DNA of 64,000 nt from assembly GCA_013365325.1 (NCBI GenBank), contig JABVXV010000088.1, forward strand, positions 143,893 through 207,892, read 5' to 3'. This stretch comes from Dipetalonema caudispina. Taxonomy: Eukaryota > Nematoda > Chromadorea > Rhabditida > Onchocercidae. Shown here piece by piece: positions 26,034-39,288 of this stretch; within the stretch, counting starts at the first letter, position 1; every line of letters starts with the position of its first letter. Both the position numbers and the translations under genes were made by a program. A model generated the notes under the pieces. It was not told where the DNA came from. It was given only the letters and a program-made list of their open reading frames with translations, and did no database searches.

Positions 26034-28359
26034 GAAAATTTAATAATTAATAGAGTTAATAATTGAATATATATGTTTACTGATAGATAGAAAGGAATGG
26101 ATCAAACTTTGTTACCTCTTTTTTTTCTCCATCCTGTTTAGTTTAAGTAAAATCAACCGTAAGCATATTATACATCTCAAAGCAGATGTTATTTATGCGT
26201 GCCCACTTGTTTATTTGCATAAATGTCGTCGTAACAGCAACTCTTACTTGTTCTAACCCTTTCTTTTTCAACTAATTTCATATTCTTTTCTTGTACATAC
26301 ATATACTATTAAGTGATATTTAAGTGGAAAAGAAATGATAATTATTTGATTAGATAAGATTGTGGAAGAAAGTAATATAGCGGAATGGCGTAAATTAGTG
26401 AAAAAGTTAAAATATCCAAAATGGATTGATGATTGCCTTTAGGAATTTTTTTTTTTTTTTTTTTAAATCTCAATAATAATAAACCGAAAAATTGTAGATA
26501 TTTTAGATAAATTTTATTCTTATTTTGTATTTGTAAGATTTGCAAAAATCTTTTTTTTTTTACACCTACTTAATACGTTACTAATTTCCGAAAAACTAAA
26601 TTAATTAATTGTTTCCTTTAACGAATACTTCACATACTTCACAATATCGTTATCCACCAATTCGGAAAAAATCTCATATCATTAGTAGCCATGTGAATTT
26701 TTCTTATTCAAGGAAATGCAAAAACTTCGCAGTAGAATAGAATTCATTCCCAGTAATGTATATTGCTCATTTTAAACTATGATAGAAGTAAATATACAAT
26801 TGGCCAAAAATGGATAGCCAAAAAAATGACAATTTGGGACACTGATAACGTAACTGATATATTTACCTTTGGTTATAATTTTGTTTTGAAAGGAATTTTG
26901 TCAAGTTCTCAAACAATATTTCCCATTTTCATTCTTCCTTATCAGCTTGAAATAATTGAAGAAATGATGATAATAATAAATCAGGTAATATATATAGAAG
27001 GAAGACAGGGAGAGAGAGAGAGAGAGAGGGAGGAAGAATAAAACGGATAGGTATAGTAAATGTTGTAAACTCTTGGTGATACCTTGTGCAACTTCCAAAC
27101 AGTTGTCAAAACAGTTTTTATCAGTGATGCCAGAATTAATTAGCTTTTATTGGCAATTGTAATCAACCTGTCTCATTTATCAGCGCATCTCATTTTTTCC
27201 ATAATATTTTCTAATTTTCATAACCTGTGCATATAATTTTATTTTATTAGATGACAGAGGAATAATAATGAGGTGATAGAGTGATAATATAACTATATGA
27301 CAGTATTGGTTGATTGTTGATTAATAAATGATAAACTGTTGCTTTTTGTTACTATCTTGTTGGTTTAATTTTTTTTTTTTTTTTTAAATCAAATAATCAC
27401 TCATTGTCATCAATCCCTCTTAATCTATATCACTTTGATCTCAACTCATCCCTTTCTTGTTTTTGCTTTTCTGATATCATTTATTATCATGAATGATAAA
27501 TGGATAAGCTGTGGAAGATTATTTGATTCAGTTCAGAATTTAAGATAATTTAAATTTAATAGACTGAGAAATAATATTTGATTTAGCTCCAAATTTGGGA
27601 TCACTCCAGTATTTAAGATTTATAACAAAAATTAAGTTAACTTATCTAAAGTATTTTATTATTAAACATATAGCTAGAAATAGATCATTTTATGTAAATG
27701 TCTAAAAACACTCTCTTTTATAAAATACGGGAATCTATCTTTTTTATAAATATATAATAAATTTACATTTAGCAATAACTCTGTTCCTTTACTATGTGTA
27801 AAAGTATAAAAAAAAGTTTTAGGTATAGAAATACAACTTAGTGTTGTTGATAAACAACTTTCTGTATTACTTATTTCACTTCAGATTTTGTTGCTCTTTC
27901 TCATACTTTTTCTTGCACTTTTACTAGGTACAAAGGTCACATTACAGATGTTATTATTTTAATGTCAACAAAACATCAACTTGAGGGATAATTTTATTTT
28001 TTATGAAGTGTCATGATTATTAAGCCTATTTCAAGTACTTTGAAATATATCAAAAATATCTAGTATTCTTTAACATCGAAGTATCATATAATTCTTATCA
28101 CGCAGCATTCGTCGATGTTACTTTTTTTGTTTACCGATCGCGCGTTGTAGTTGTATGGGAATCACGTCCAAAATTAATTAATAATTTGATTGCAGTTTCT
28201 GTTGTCGAAATTTTAATCAACGATATTGGTCATCAAGCTAGCCGCACCTAAATAAAGTATTTCATTGCTAATGCTTTCGGACCTAAGTCATTTCATCATT
28301 TATCACTAATAATCAAAACTATTATTGCTGCAGTTCTTGAACTAATTGATAATTATAAA

Positions 28360-31300
28360 ATGCCAGCAAATGATGGAACACAGCGAAAGCCATCATCATC
28401 ATCTGTACAACAGCATGCGCAAGTATCATTACAACAACAATTAGATAGTTCAGTTGATAATAGCAGTACTGTTACCACAACAGCATCAACAACAACTCCC
28501 AGCGGTTTGAATGCTGAATTTTTTCATTGTTTAACACAAAATCTATTATCAACAACGGTAGCAGGTACTAGCGGACAATCGCAAGGAACTGATGCTACAA
28601 CCGGTGCTTCTGTTGCTGCAGCATTTGGTTTGCCAATACCGGATGTATCGATGATGTACGGTAATGTCAACTTGTACAATCTTTTCAATCTTAACTTGCT
28701 AACCGAATCACAACAAAATCAACAACAGCAATCATCATCTCTTCTGACCGAATACCTCAGGCAACGAACTGTAGAAGTTACTGCTCGACAACATCAACAG
28801 CGACAACAGCAACAACAGCGACAACAGCGCCCTTCGAAAGAGAAGAAACGTGTACGTATAATTTCAAACAATAAATGCAAAAATTTTTTTTTTTAGAATG
28901 AAAAAAAATTCTAAAAGGTATATTTTGGTCGTAATTATTGCTATCAAACAAAACAGTTAAATTACAATGAAAAAAATTAGACATATGTTCACTATTCCAT
29001 TTCTTATTTGGAAAGAAATTACGTAGGAAATTTACCTATATTTTGGCTAATTCAAAAATCAGAATTGTGTTAACAAAAAATGTTTTCGATTTCCGAACAA
29101 CGCTTTTGAATATATGCCTCAATAGTGTTATCATAAAACGATTGTATTGATGGCACATCTTAGCGATACTTCATATACTCTTCTATAGAATTGATACATT
29201 TCTTTTTAAAGTATTAATTTCAAATTATAATTTTTTATGCAATCATTTAACAATAATTCTCATTTAGTCTTACCAAATCTACAAAAAGAAAAAAAAAATA
29301 ATAAGAAAAAAAACGAAAAAAAGAAAATTACATTGATCAATGAATATTCGTTTAATTGCACTCACATTTTATATTTCATATATCTTAATAATCAATAATT
29401 ATTACATTATATTCGATTTAATTGAAAAGTATCATTTTTATCTTTCACATTTCCATTTTAGTTGTTATCGGCAAGTATGTGGACTATATAGTGTGCAGAG
29501 CAGACCTGTCCACTAACATTTAGATTATTTATTAATTTATTTTTATTTTTATTTTTTACAATTAGGTTATATAAGAGACAGTGTTTGTTATGCTCTCCAT
29601 ATGGTCCCTAATGCCGTAAACTTTTTCAGAGCTATCCCTGCAGTTTTCAGTGGTGTGAGTTATGTCTGAGAGAGGTACATAGTTCGAAATTACCTTGTCA
29701 TATAAGACAACATCATGTGGCACAACCGATGTTCATTTGTCCACAATGCAAATTTAGCTCAAGCTATTCGAAGAATAATGTCAAAAGTCATATGTCAACG
29801 GTACATGGATTAACTGTAAGTTCATTTCTATTTTTATTTGTATATTCCAAATAATCATCCGTCAAGATTAGATTGTCTATCATTTTCACTTAACTGTTAT
29901 ATCGTGAATTGATTCTTTAACCTCTTCCAATTTAAACCGTACCTTTTTTTTCTCTCTCTCTCTCTGCCATATTTATACAAATTATATTACAAGATTTTTT
30001 GGAATAATTTTTCCTTTTTTGATTCAGGGAAAAATGAAATGAATTATTTAAAAATGAATAACTTCATAATTTTTGATATTTAAAAATCTCACTTTAATGC
30101 ATTTCGAATAATTAGATTAAAATTTAATTAAATACATAAAAGTAAAGCGATATGATATATTGATAATTTGAAGTATGATTGTCTTAATTCAAAGTTAGGC
30201 ATAAAACTATGATACAAAAAGTATTTGCAGGTACGGTCAGTTTGTGACTGTATCCCAATTAACAAAATTATTCTGAAATTTCATCAAAGTTATTTTTATG
30301 AAATGAGAATTATACCATGTTTCCTTTTTTTTCTTCAGGAAGAACCAATTAGTCATATGGAAGAGTATGCAGATGAAGTGGAACAACTGATGAAACGATG
30401 TTTTCCGACTGTTCGTGGTCGAGGTCGTCCGGTACATAGTAATATCCGACCTTCAACTGTTTCTTCATCTTCAACAATTATTACAGAATCCAACAGTAAT
30501 TCAAGGCGGAATAGTGCTAGCTCCGTAGCATCAGCCAGTAAAATCTCGGTGATCGTTTTGTGAACATTAATTTTGGAGGAAGTTGAAAAATTCTTAGCTT
30601 GTTGTTCATTTATTCCGGCATTCTTTCCACCTGTATATTGATTAAGGCTTTTGTAAGTTATTTTTGTCTAAAAAAAAGAGAAAAAATTAATTGTTAAGGT
30701 TGTATATTACAGGCCCGATACACTCATAGTTATCGTCGTAGAGGTATGAAACATCCGGCACAAGAAATGGCCCATGAGCTTTATTCCCCGGTCAGTAATA
30801 AACGGATCAAAAATGACAATGATTACCAGAAGTAAGTTTATCTTAAAAAAAAGACTATTGAAATCATGTTTATCAGTTTTGCATATTATCTATTATTCCA
30901 CCCTTTTGAAACGTCGTTTTTTTCTTTTTTTTTTTGCAGCGAATCAGAGGTAACGATTCGTCAAACACCGATTGATGCTTCCGGTCAGAGTTCACCAAGT
31001 GAGGTATGTATATTTTACTCAACGAATTCACTTAATTTTCCAAATATTTTATGCACAAATGGCTAACTTTTCATTACTTATAACTGAATAAGTTGCTTTA
31101 AAAACTATTTTTAATAATTTAGTAAATTAATGATAACTTTGCATTAATATAAAGTACGATGAAAGCTATTCATTCCGAACTCCTTCCTTTGATCTATCTT
31201 AGCATGTTTTCTTAATTTCACCAATATGCATAATTAAAACTACAGTAACCGAATAATTTGCCTTTCTTAATGTCTGCTTCCTGCAATTTTCTATAGTATT

Positions 31301-34300
31301 CTCACTATGTGTATAGTCAGCTTATGATAATAGGAAGGTTTCTATTATTCGATGCCATTATTTATTGGTCATTGGCTCTCTGTCTTTCTCTAGTGGTCAC
31401 TCCATCAATATTAAGGAAGAAAGAAAGAAAGAAATAGTGAGAGCATGTCGGTCGTATATATCTGGAAGTTCAGTATTAACCCACAATTATTGAGAATTAT
31501 AAAAAATAACCTTCGAGGGTAATGTTTTGAGATAAACATTAATAAATTTCAGGAGGATTCTTCTAGTATTAGCAATATTCCGCATAATGGTATCAAAGAC
31601 ACATACAGCAAGAATATCAGTTACAATAATAGAACTAATAAGCATTATGATCATAATGGCAGTGATCACAGTGGGAGCAATGGATACAATGATAAAGTAA
31701 ACAAGTATAAATCCACTGATTATCAGAATGGAACTGATCATAGTGAAACGATTGCTAATGATAGTTCGCCAAGTTCCTCAGAACACATTAATCATGATGC
31801 GGAATTGGGTAAGATTTGAATATGTGACAGTTAATAATGTATTATCCATTTTTTTGATTGATATCCGAAGATATTGCATAAATTGATCCACAAGATGCAA
31901 AGAATTGTCGAATTATTTGATTGGAATAATTATTAATAGCTGAATAGTACTACAAACTTTGATGATTTAAAGCTTTTAATTTTCACTAGTATTTCGAAAA
32001 AATTTCATAGAAGAGGAAATATTGCAGAGAATGAATCAAATGATTCAAGTGTTCAAGATTTTGATGAAGAAGAGCAACCACTGGGATACATCGATCATAT
32101 TTGTCCTCGGTATGTCCCAATTATATAAAATCACAGATAAGTAAGTAACAAATGAATATTCGAGAATTGGACTTTCATTCCGAAAATTTTGAATTTAGTT
32201 TTTTTTTTTCAATTTTGAATTGATACTTCTCACTGTAAACTAAATGGCTCCCTTTAGCTATCTTCAACAAAATGTCAACTGGTGGATATTGGCCAATGAT
32301 CAACTTAAAGGGACTATTTTTGAAAGTTTTCGATTAAGTGAAGTACTTCATGTAAGCTATTCCTCCTCTTCTTTTCATTCATATAGGTGCAAAAAAAATA
32401 AATTGTGTAAAATTTGTCATAGCGTAATTGTTGACAAACTTCATTGCAGTTATTTCAGAGATTCCCACAACAACCGTACAAGTTAGGCGGTAAATTTTTT
32501 GTAACAGAAGAGCAACTTAAACGGGTGCAAGAGGTCAGGCAACAGCTATCTCTTGATTTGACAAAACTTCGTAATGCACTGTACAAGTAAGAAATGACCT
32601 TATAATTTTAATATTTGCAAATTTTTCAATCTTTCATAACGTTAATAATATCCCATTTATGATTCCTGGAAATTTCTTATTAATCATCTTTTACCCAATG
32701 ATAACCTGTAACTCAAAAAATGACATCCAAGGGTCACATGATAGTCCTAATTTATTCAAGAAGGAAGCTCTCTTTCTTTCAACCTTCTCATAAATGAATG
32801 ATTGATACAATTATTGACTGTACCTACTCGACCGCTTCCATTGCTAGTAGTCATGGTAGCGGTAGCCATATAGTAGCCAAGTGTACAATTCTGTCATTAA
32901 TTTACTAAGTTGTATCACGGCAGTGATATTGTTCTACAATGGTTTACTCTTGAGTTATATTACAAAATAAAAAGGCCTCATCAATTTTCATTCTATCCTC
33001 TCTTTCATTTTACTGTGTATTTTGAAATTTATTAATTCAGTTTGGATTTGAACAGTTTACCGATAGAACAAGTTGATTTGATTGCAAATATTGCACCAAC
33101 TTCGATGGATGTATTCTACTTATTGGATTATGAAAGTGCTAATCCTACTGCAATAATTGGAGAGAATGAACAGTTTTTATTAAAGGTTAAAGTTTGCGAA
33201 AAAAAACATTAACAGAAATTAGTTGATCAATGTGAAAGAATGCTAGAATTTTTTGCATTCCAATGTTAAATGTGAAATTAAATTTTAGCTAATTTAAGAT
33301 GGGAAATATCTATCTGATATTGTGAGATTTTATGCAAATAATAGCATCTCATAATATATTTGTAAGGAATTTCGTTAGATTTTAGTCCTTTATACTGTTA
33401 TTAATACAAATATCTTCACTAGCGATCAAAGCATAGTTAATCTCTGATGAAAAGAGAACTGATTTCCAATTTTCCCCGGTATAAAAATCTCAAATATTTT
33501 TGAAAAAATCAATTGTAAAATTCAGCTTGCGAAAATCGATCGGATAGAAGAAAAACTGCATGCAATGTCATTCATGGGACATGTTAACAGTCGTGTAACG
33601 GAGATCATGAAAGTTAGTTCTTTTTTTAGTTTGAGATTAATGTAAATTTAAAAAATTTTTTAATTAAAATATATCAGTATATGCATGTGCAATGTTTTCT
33701 AAGAAGAAATTATTAGCTAGTTGTAAGAGAAAAAAAATTACTGGAAGAAATTTTAACTAAGAGTTATAAATCGGAAAAGGAATTTCCAAGAGAGTAATTC
33801 CAGTATTCATAATGTTTTAATGATGATGATGAAATTGTAGCATTAATGAGACAACTAAAAAATTGCTTTAATTTTAACTAATTATTTCATTTTAGAGTTT
33901 CGAAGATCTCACAAATATTGTAAAAGTTTTGAAGAAAAATCGTGGATTTCGTGCTTTGCTACGTGTTGTTCTTGTCTTCATGAATTTCATCATTGGAGAT
34001 TTTACAGCCAGAACAATTCGAGGCTTCAGAGCATCAGATCTTACAAAAGTGAATCGTTCATTATCTTTTCGAATCATAAGATTAAATTCTTTCAAATAAT
34101 CTTGAAGGATTTCTACGACAGTACTAATTTTATGTTGATATTTTACAGATTTGTGCAACGGAAATATGTAACTCACCAAGAACAACATTACTGAATATTG
34201 TAGCATCATCTACTATTTCGGAATTTCCTGAAGTTTGTATCTTTCGTGATACTCTTCCGGCATTGGAAAGAGCTTCACGAGGTTATTTACTTACTTACTT

Positions 34301-35078
34301 TCACTTAATCATTAACCGATTACGGCTATTGATATATGTTTCTAGCAAACATTCTCTCCATTTGCATTGCATAAGAATATAAGATCCTTTATAATTGATT
34401 GGCTCTCTCATCATGGTTTCTTTTAGATAGCTTTGTGATTATTTAATAAGTTTATTCTTGAAATATACAAAATGTATGAAAATTTTGAAGAATTTTATAT
34501 TCTTAAGAGGATCTGAAATAAGGTCATTATGCAAATGGAACCAATGAAAAGTACCATGAATTTTTTTTAAAAAAAAGCTAATATTATTTCAACCTAAAAA
34601 TCATTTTTGGTTTTGTGATCAGTGAACTTCCAAGAGCTTTCTGCAACAGTACGACGCCTCGAACGAGATTATTTACGATTTGATCGAGAAGCAAGTCGTT
34701 TGGATGATAAGGGACAAATTGCTGGATACAGAGAAGTGATTAGAAATAAAGTAATGGAAGTAAAGGATGGCTATCGTGAATGCAAGGTTTTCATTCTCAT
34801 CCTTTTTCTTTTTTTTTGTTTTCGCATTATTTTCTTTTCATTTAAAATAGATTGCTGACGTAAGTATAAGTATGATACTAAAATAAAGTTAAATATGGAT
34901 AATACTACAGACCGGTCTCTGCAAAACGATGCGTTTCTTTGGTGAATTAGTAGACGAAGATATTGGTCCCGAAATTCCTGAAACATTTTTCGCCAGTATC
35001 GCTACTTTTTATCGTCAGCTTCAACGAGCTTGGATTGATGTCCATCTGCACGGTATCCCAGTGACTAGAGCTGTTTGA
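28360..35078 (+). CDS. fozi-1: FOZI-1-type zinc-finger/FH2 formin-like nuclear regulator
   Basis: C. elegans FOZI-1 is a nuclear protein with C2H2 fingers and an FH2 domain, acting in neuronal asymmetry and mesoderm fate. I assembled 15 exons: 28360-28851, 29651-29815, 30339-30548, 30713-30831, 30940-31003, 31553-31808, 32028-32109, 32258-32351, 32450-32586, 33041-33185, 33526-33612, 33896-34048, 34149-34281, 34623-34786, 34911-35078. Phases join throughout, giving 822 residues. The N terminus is Gln/Ser/Thr-rich. Residues 165-219 hold two C2H2 fingers (C166/C169/H181/H186 and C194/C197/H211/H216). Residues about 290-460 are a Ser/Asn/Asp-rich linker without a polyproline FH1. FH2 spans about 463-822, with a lasso-like NWWILANDQLKGTIF (470-484) and a PYKLGGKFF segment. 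The usual GN(F/Y)MN motif reads MNFII (646-650), so actin nucleation is doubtful. The start is the first ATG of the open exon. The exon 3 donor (gtgatc) is weak and least certain. Confidence 0.9.
29651..29815 (+). other. fozi-1: fozi-1 exon 2: C2H2 double-finger module
   Basis: A single 55-codon exon, phase 0 at both ends, carries both zinc fingers, including the sequence YSKNNVKSHM in finger 2. Finger 1 is C-X2-C-X11-H-X4-H and finger 2 is C-X2-C-X13-H-X4-H. The neighbouring paralogue has a matching exon at 38758-38925 with 30 of 55 residues identical by my alignment, so the module was duplicated as a unit with its flanking introns. Confidence 0.9.
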
Positions 35079-37893
35079 GTAATTTGGATACTAAATACAT
35101 ATTTTTGCATAACACAGATGTAGCACATTTGGCTTCAAGTTTATCCATGATAAAGTACATTTCTATTTTGTACTAATCCGGAACAATCATAGACACTATT
35201 GTCTTAATTCTAAGGAAAATATGATACCTCACTATTGCTTGTTCAACTATTGCATGCCAGAATGGGTAATCTTGGCCTTTTTGCAGAAATTATACACTTT
35301 TTTATCGGTATATTTTTAGTTTTCGGTACTATATCCAACCATACCTTAATTAAATGCTCTCCTACCAATTGTGCAGTATTAAGGCGTTTAGGGTAAATCT
35401 GTTGGAAGCTACCATTTCATTTACTTCTTATGTTGTTATTATTATTATTATGCATATTTTGATTTCGAAGTTATACTTACCTCAGAGAACAACAGTGAAA
35501 AGAATTACAGTTCCAATCCATTTTCATATATTCGTAACGAAATGACACATAATTTGATGTTTTATGTTTGCAATGTTCAAGCTAGCCCATAACCATGTTA
35601 ACCTATCTTACTATCGGAACTTGCGCCTAATTAAAAACGTCTTCAATGTATTGTAAAAGTAAGTTTAATTAAGTAATTAATTTTAGTGCAAGATCTGAAC
35701 TGTTGTTATATCAAAAATGTTTTTAGTTACGATTTTCACTCTCCGCATCATCGCTGATTATTGTTCACTTTTTTTGATAAATTAATTTGTTCTCTCATTC
35801 CCACTTATTTTGATAGGTTCAGCACCCACACACACCCACACACACCCACACACACACACACACACTCACAGACACACACATACACACATGCACATATATA
35901 TATTTCTGACGTTCCAACGATTTGAATTTTTCATTTGTTAAACCGATCGTATTTAAAAATTCGTTGCATGTGTATTTTGTTGACAGCAGAAAATAAGTTA
36001 ATTTCTTTTGCATGTACTCAATACACCAATTGATTGAACTATAATTTTATATCAATCAGTTGATCTGATCCACAACAGTAAAGTTGGTTGAAGATGTATG
36101 AAACCATCAATCGATTAAAATATTGCCATCACACAGGCATTAGCAATTGTGCTCGACTACTTGCGCAAATTACTAATAAGGTCAAGATTCAAAAAGATAT
36201 GATGTCAGGATTTGCGGTTGAGTGAGGTCAGAGTTCGAAGGAATCGGTGTTACAGGATCATAAATTAAACTGTCGACTCTCAAAAATTGACCAAGTCTCT
36301 ATTTCTCTTCTTTTCTTTTGGTTATGGTCAAGCAAACTACTCAAGATAGCCATTATCAAAACGGTAAGTATCATCGAAATATGCGATGACATTTATGTAA
36401 ATGAATATCTGTACAGTTACATCTTCAAATATCGTGTTGAATTTTGATACATTGAACATCGTTTCGCATGTAATATCATTGATTTTGTATATTGGGTTGA
36501 AATTTTAACGTTGAATATACCACTTTACTTTAATTATCATTTTTACAATAATATACCTCTTCCATTTATCCATAAACGAATATCGCTACAGGTACAAGAA
36601 AAAAGTATGCAGCGTTGAAAGATTCGAATTGAAATATACAATAAACTAAAATGAATTCATTTCTTAATGTTCGCTATTATTTTCCAATAGATTTATCATT
36701 ATAAATACCCATCCATTTCATTTATTTTATGGAAAATTTCATTATCATGTTATTATACGTAGAAGACGTGATCGATTTAATGATCTTTTTTAACTAATAG
36801 ACAGTATCATCACTTAGATTATACGTGTCACAAATGCGACAATATGTGATTTTCCGTAAGAAATTAATGAATATAATGAATCGACTGGGTCATAGACGAA
36901 AATTAAAATTCTTTTGTCCAATCGTAAACCTTATTGATGTTCAAAATTCAAATATTGCTTGTAATGGGAATAGTGCTAGAAATCATTGAACAACAATTTT
37001 GAACAGCTCAATCGATTTAGTTACAGAGGATAACTCCAATCAATGCACTCAATCGATATACTTCATCAGCACTTTGACCATTGATTATTTGATGAAGGAA
37101 AAGATGCCGAAAGCTTAGAAAAATGCTTTGACCATTTATTGTTAAAAGTAAGGAAAAAAAAAAAAAGAAACCATTCAGTTCAATATTTCATAGGAATGTA
37201 TTCCTTTTACATTTTGTTAAGCAATAGCCACCTCATATCCATTGAATTGAAAATGTTTTTATCATTAGATACAATATATCTTGATCGGATACTTTATTCA
37301 TTTATATCATCTACTCTATGAATTATCCTCGAACTATATCAATTATTCCTTAACTACCAATTAAATCAATTCTATTTTTATTCAATAAAAGTTTGATTGA
37401 TAATAATCTGTTTTGTAGCTATGCAAATCAAATAAGATTATTTAATTTATTCATTGTTAAACCAAAAATGAAATCAATCTAACACCGAAGGAGATATTGC
37501 ATATCTATTCCATAATCTCTTGAACTTTAATACTGCTACAGTAGTAATTTTCCACAATATATTCGTTTACGTTGCATTTGACGTTATTAGTTAATTAGAA
37601 CAGTTTTTTGTGAGTAATGATATTTGTATTATTGTACCAAAATATGATAATGAACATATCGTCGCTTAACAAAGTATTTGAGACATTCATCTAATGATTT
37701 ATTAAATTTTAACGATACCGTTATGCGATTCTTGAAAATGAATTAAAAATATTTGAAACTAATCATTTCAGGCTTTTAAGTTCTCAATATTCGTACCTGC
37801 AACCAGTTTTTTTCTTTTATCGAAATTAGCTTCATTTTCAAACCGATAATTTGAGCGACTGCTGCTAAGTTCGTGAAAGCTACTGCTAACAAA
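35079..37893. other. Intergenic region between fozi-1 and its paralogue
   Basis: About 2.8 kb of AT-rich sequence without a convincing exon. I looked for traces of a decayed FH2 domain or an extra copy of the shared module and saw none. It contains a CA-rich repeat (35822-35904). The 3' end of fozi-1 and the promoter of the paralogue must lie here. Confidence 0.55.
35822..35904. repeat. CA-rich microsatellite
   Basis: An imperfect CACACC/CA array of about 80 bases, about 740 bases downstream of the fozi-1 stop codon. Confidence 0.92.
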
Positions 37894-39288
37894 ATGTCAG
37901 AAAAACAAGTGAAGATACCAAGTGCTTCAGAAAGAACTAATATATTCTCGCCTCAAACTGTAACTAACAGATCCGATTCCAGTTTCAATGCTTCAGCAGA
38001 AACCAATGTATTTTCTCTTGGAACTGCAATTAATAACAACACCAGCTTATATGGATCCGGTTCGAATGCTCCATCAGGAACCAATGTATTTTCTCTTGGA
38101 GCTGCAACTAATGCTAACGCTGTTTTACTGCCATGTTCCGCATCGTTAATTAGCTTGCACGACTTGAATACAGGAACAGACACTTTATATTGCGCTCTTC
38201 CCCTGGATTCTTACATTTTTTTGGAGAAGATAGCACAGTTAAGACAGCATTTTAATAACTTAAATAAGGAACAAAAAGATGAGTTATTGCTACAACTACA
38301 AAATCGTAGGTTATTCCAGCAACAGCTTACTAATTATTTACAACAACAAACATTATTACTTCAAAAATATAACCAGAGACAAGGACAAAGACCCAGAAAC
38401 AATTACGTAAGTGTAGTTTTTCGGATTTGTCAAAATTTCTTCAATAAAACTCATTTATACGCATTTCTAAGATAAAGAAGAAATGAGTTGCCAATTTCAC
38501 TTCATTTTCAGTTAGATTTTTTAAAAAAATAATAAGCAGGAAAGAGATTAAGAAAGCAGAAATATATTGTGTATACAAGGCTTTTACTGACTGTAATTAG
38601 GCTAGTTTTCTTCTTCATCTAATTCCTATTAATTAAACAAATTTTTCCTTCATCAATCAAAAGACTGATTGTTAACTGTACTAAAATAACACTAATGATC
38701 TTAATAATCAAAAAAATAAAAATAAAAAAAACAACATTTCTTCCTTTTTTTTTTCAGATTTGCCAGTTATGCAACAAAGCAGTACACAGTTCAAAGCTAC
38801 CATGCCATGTACGAATGGCACATCTGAAAATACCGCTGTACTCTTGCACAAAGTGCAGTAAAAGTTCAGCTTACTCGAAGAATAACATCAAAGTGCATAT
38901 GTTTAGAAAACACGGAATAACAGATGTATGTTATTTCAAACATTTTCATAATATCATAATTTTCAGAATTGTGAGATTTTTCATGAAACGTTTAATTTTT
39001 TTTCCTGAATATATATCAATATAAAATTCTTTCATATAATCTGATTATATTTTTTTTTTCTAGCAAATTTTCATTTCTTTAAAAACTATTGATATAATCT
39101 TATCAGAACTTTAGTAAAGGGTTGATAGTTATGTTGGTTTTCAGCCTGAGCCAACCGATCGTTCGATTTTATACGTCGCAAAAGTCAAAAATTTAATGAA
39201 GCAATGTTTTCCAAACGTCAAAAGTCGAGATGTTTTCAACAGCTCATTTCTATCACTGAGTTTAACTCAAGCAAACGATAGCGATTAG
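37894..39288 (+). CDS. Truncated tandem paralogue of fozi-1 (zinc fingers, no FH2)
   Basis: Three exons (37894-38406, 38758-38925, 39145-39288) join in phase 0 and encode 274 residues; both introns match the first two of fozi-1 in position and phase. Exon 2 carries two C2H2 fingers with all eight ligands (CQLC, then H188 and H193; CTKC, then H218 and H223). Similarity extends into the end of exon 1 (LTNYLQQQT and QRP against LTEYLRQRT and QRP in fozi-1) and into exon 3 (LMKQCFPNV against LMKRCFPTV). The protein ends at TAG 39286-39288, shortly after that motif, and I found no FH2-coding exons downstream. The N terminus has three diverged repeats around TN(V/I)FS(L/P) and a Gln/Leu-rich, possibly coiled, segment. 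An upstream in-frame GTG at 37873 is not a plausible start; ATG 37894 is. The clean frame, good splice sites and retained ligands argue for a working gene. DNA binding without FH2 dimerisation is inference. Confidence 0.82.

Larger units (their letters stand above)
18625..28359. other. Gene-poor intergenic region upstream of fozi-1
   Basis: I see no supported exon across nearly 10 kb. Open frames are short and hydrophobic, as expected of AT-rich noncoding sequence. The region carries many poly-T tracts (21149-21169, 25021-25043 and about 26006-26033), CT and GA tracts (23859-23890, 27009-27033), a diverged direct repeat of roughly 40 bases about 107 bases apart (near 20828 and 20929), and the simple repeats listed separately. 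It probably contains the promoter and any 5' non-coding exon of fozi-1, but no specific element can be assigned. Confidence 0.6.

Noticed and set aside
26763..27041. 92-codon frame with a superficially transposase-like start
   Set aside because: There are no conserved catalytic residues, no terminal inverted repeats were found nearby, and the end is a translated GA repeat.
30225..30338. Start codon upstream of fozi-1 exon 3 giving a longer open frame
   Set aside because: The extra sequence is intronic: a poly-pyrimidine acceptor at 30336-30338 joins in phase to the zinc-finger exon, and the paralogue has the same boundary.
32376..32449. Cys-rich frame CKKNKLCKICHS that looks like an extra zinc-binding segment in fozi-1
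   Set aside because: It falls in the intron between exons 8 and 9. The donor at 32352 and acceptor at 32449 join the FH2 frame cleanly without it.
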